From: Aquabacterium sp. CECT 9606
GTDB taxonomy: Bacteria > Pseudomonadota > Gammaproteobacteria > Burkholderiales > Burkholderiaceae_C
Assembly (NCBI RefSeq): GCF_918741295.1
Contig: NZ_CAKKNB010000001.1
Span: forward strand, 62,001 to 126,000
DNA length: 64,000 nt
Direction: 5' to 3'
The notes beneath the pieces are model-generated. The model saw only the letters and a list, made by a program, of their open reading frames with translations, ran no database searches and was not told where the DNA came from. Shown here piece after piece: positions 62,903-64,000 of the stretch (position 1 is its first letter; every line of letters begins with the position of its first letter). The position numbers and the translations under genes are program-made.

Positions 62903-62915
62903 TCGAAAAAACCGA
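62903..62915. promoter_or_regulatory. LysR-type box between nhaR-like gene and terC
   Basis: TCGAAAAAACCGA (T-N11-A, TTCG/CGAA flanks) lies 12 bp upstream of the regulator start in the 104-bp divergent spacer. It matches the box before the hpf operon in 11 of 13 positions. Confidence 0.5.
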
Positions 62916-62994
62916 ACCAGGACTCACTCTAGCGCTGATTCCTTCGAGCCGAGAGACCACGGAACATCAGCCATCTTTCAGCACGCCTAAGCCC

Positions 62995-63993
62995 ATGGAC
63001 ACCCTCTTTCAACTCCTCGCGGTCGACATTCTGGACAAGCCGGCATGGGTCTGGCTGGTCTTCTTTGGCGTTGTCGCCACATTGCTGGCTTTCGACCTGG
63101 GCGTGCTGCACAAGGACGACCACGCGATCGGCGTGCGCGAGAGCCTGTTCCTCTCTGCGGGCTACATCAGCGTCGCGCTCACGTTCGGGGCCTGGGTCTG
63201 GTGGTACCTGGGCGCCCAGAGCGGCATGGATTACTACACGGGCTTCATGATCGAGAAGTCGCTGTCGATGGACAACGTCTTCGTCATCGCGCTCATCTTC
63301 ACGTTCTTCGGGATCCCGCGGCAGTACCAGCATCGGGTGCTGTTCTGGGGCATCCTGGGCGTGATCGTGTTGCGCGCGCTGATGATCGGGCTGGGCGCCA
63401 CGCTGGTCAGCGAGTTCAGCTGGGTGCTGTACCTGTTCGGCGCCTTCCTGGTGTTCACGGGCATCAAGATGTGGCTGATGGCCGACCACGTGCCCGACAT
63501 CGCCAACAACCCGGTGCTGAAGTTCCTCAAGAAGCACATGCGCGTGACCGAGCAGCTGCATGGCAATGCATTCTGGGTGCGGCAACCGGATCCCGCGACA
63601 GGCCAGCTGGCGCGCACCGCGACGCCGCTGCTCCTGGCCCTGGTCATGATCGAGTTGGTCGACCTGGTATTCGCGGTCGATTCCGTGCCGGCCATCTTCG
63701 CGATCACGACCGACCCGTTCATCGTCTACACCAGCAACATCTTCGCGATCCTGGGCCTGCGGGCTTTGTACTTCGCACTGGCGGCGATGATCCACCGCTT
63801 CAAGTACCTCAAGTACGCGCTGGCGCTCGTGCTCGTGTTCATCGGCACGAAGATCTTCCTGGTGGGCTTCATCGGCAAGTTCCCGCCCGCCATCTCTTTG
63901 GCGGTCACCTTCGGGCTGATCGCCGGTGGCGTGCTGGTGTCGATGTGGAAGACGCGCGGGCCGTTACAGTGGCGGCATGAACACCATCAGTGA
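62995..63993 (+). CDS. TerC/Alx-family membrane protein
   Basis: This 332-residue integral membrane protein has about nine spans and the TerC family pattern (FFGVVATLLAFDLGVLHK near the N-terminus, EKSLSMDNVFVIALIF at about residue 87, and MIELVDLVFAVDSVPAIFA at about 217, which carry the conserved acidic residues). Family members act in manganese export, tellurite resistance or metalation of exported proteins. It is divergent from the NhaR-like regulator. No yybP-ykoY riboswitch signature is seen upstream. Confidence 0.93.
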   Translation: MDTLFQLLAVDILDKPAWVWLVFFGVVATLLAFDLGVLHKDDHAIGVRESLFLSAGYISVALTFGAWVWWYLGAQSGMDYYTGFMIEKSLSMDNVFVIALIFTFFGIPRQYQHRVLFWGILGVIVLRALMIGLGATLVSEFSWVLYLFGAFLVFTGIKMWLMADHVPDIANNPVLKFLKKHMRVTEQLHGNAFWVRQPDPATGQLARTATPLLLALVMIELVDLVFAVDSVPAIFAITTDPFIVYTSNIFAILGLRALYFALAAMIHRFKYLKYALALVLVFIGTKIFLVGFIGKFPPAISLAVTFGLIAGGVLVSMWKTRGPLQWRHEHHQ

Positions 63994-64000
63994 TTGGTTG
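63977..64000 (+). CDS. Possible start of next gene (cut by window end)
   Basis: An ATG at 63977 inside the end of terC opens a frame in another phase (MNTISDWL to the edge). Only eight codons are visible, so this is a candidate for a gene overlapping the terC stop by 17 bp. Confidence 0.25.

Noticed and set aside
62891-62994. Possible manganese riboswitch (yybP-ykoY) before terC
   Set aside because: The 104-bp divergent spacer shows no paired arms of the required consensus; only a LysR-type box is visible.

Overview
The window reads as chromosomal DNA of a GC-rich betaproteobacterium of the order Burkholderiales, most likely in or near the Comamonadaceae (Aquabacterium/Hydrogenophaga/Leptothrix type). 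The basis is the strong G/C bias at third codon positions, the secD-secF and dprA-lipB-lipA contexts, the DUF1631 protein, the bufferin operon and the many LysR/TetR/AraC regulators. This placement comes from gene content and codon use, not from a search. No rRNA, tRNA, CRISPR array, intact insertion sequence or prophage was seen.

Layout. 1-16 kb is mostly housekeeping: the 3' part of secD, secF, a DUF1631 protein, a hairpin-rich non-coding repeat (5.05-5.63 kb), a CHASE-PAS-PAS-GGDEF-EAL signalling protein, htpX, fmt, def, a LysM protein, dprA, lipB and lipA. 16-26 kb holds a DMT exporter with a histidine-rich tail, a secreted protein of unknown function, and a lipid/ketone catabolic block: TetR, Baeyer-Villiger monooxygenase, SDR and an HSL-type hydrolase, then FadD-type ligase and acyl-CoA dehydrogenase. 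26-34 kb carries OsmC, AhpD-like and AraC genes, a three-gene bufferin (bufA2-bufB-bufC) operon, another TetR, and a CoA-hydrolase/transferase.

34-41 kb looks like a sulfane-sulfur response and respiration unit. An MBL-fold persulfide-dioxygenase-like enzyme and a DUF2892 membrane protein lie next to a sigma-54 activator that carries the three-cysteine sensor spacing of FisR. A complete cytochrome bd operon (cydP-cydA-cydB-cydX-ybgE) is divergent from the activator. Shared TGCCA half-sites and sigma-54-like -24/-12 elements link the two transcription units.

41-54 kb is accessory DNA: several LysR-controlled loci, a Gre-like factor, TauE/SafE and MFS transporters, and a MerR-controlled flavodoxin/DUF2798/DUF2938 operon with a textbook 19-bp-spacer promoter. 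It also holds a SIR2-HerA antiphage module that is less GC-rich than its surroundings and bracketed by related repeat blocks. 54-60 kb is a GntR-regulated NitT/TauT-type ABC importer co-transcribed with a large metal-dependent PHP/DUF3604-like hydrolase of unknown substrate. 60-64 kb is a stress cluster (hpf-zfTFIIB-terB-htpX, an NhaR-like LysR regulator, TerC) with matching LysR-type boxes upstream of both arms.

Main leads: the FisR-cyd-persulfide regulon, the SIR2-HerA module with flanking repeats, the bufferin operon, the NhaR-like regulon, the orphan ABC/PHP operon, and a BVMO-SDR-hydrolase-FadD set resembling the mycobacterial mymA locus.
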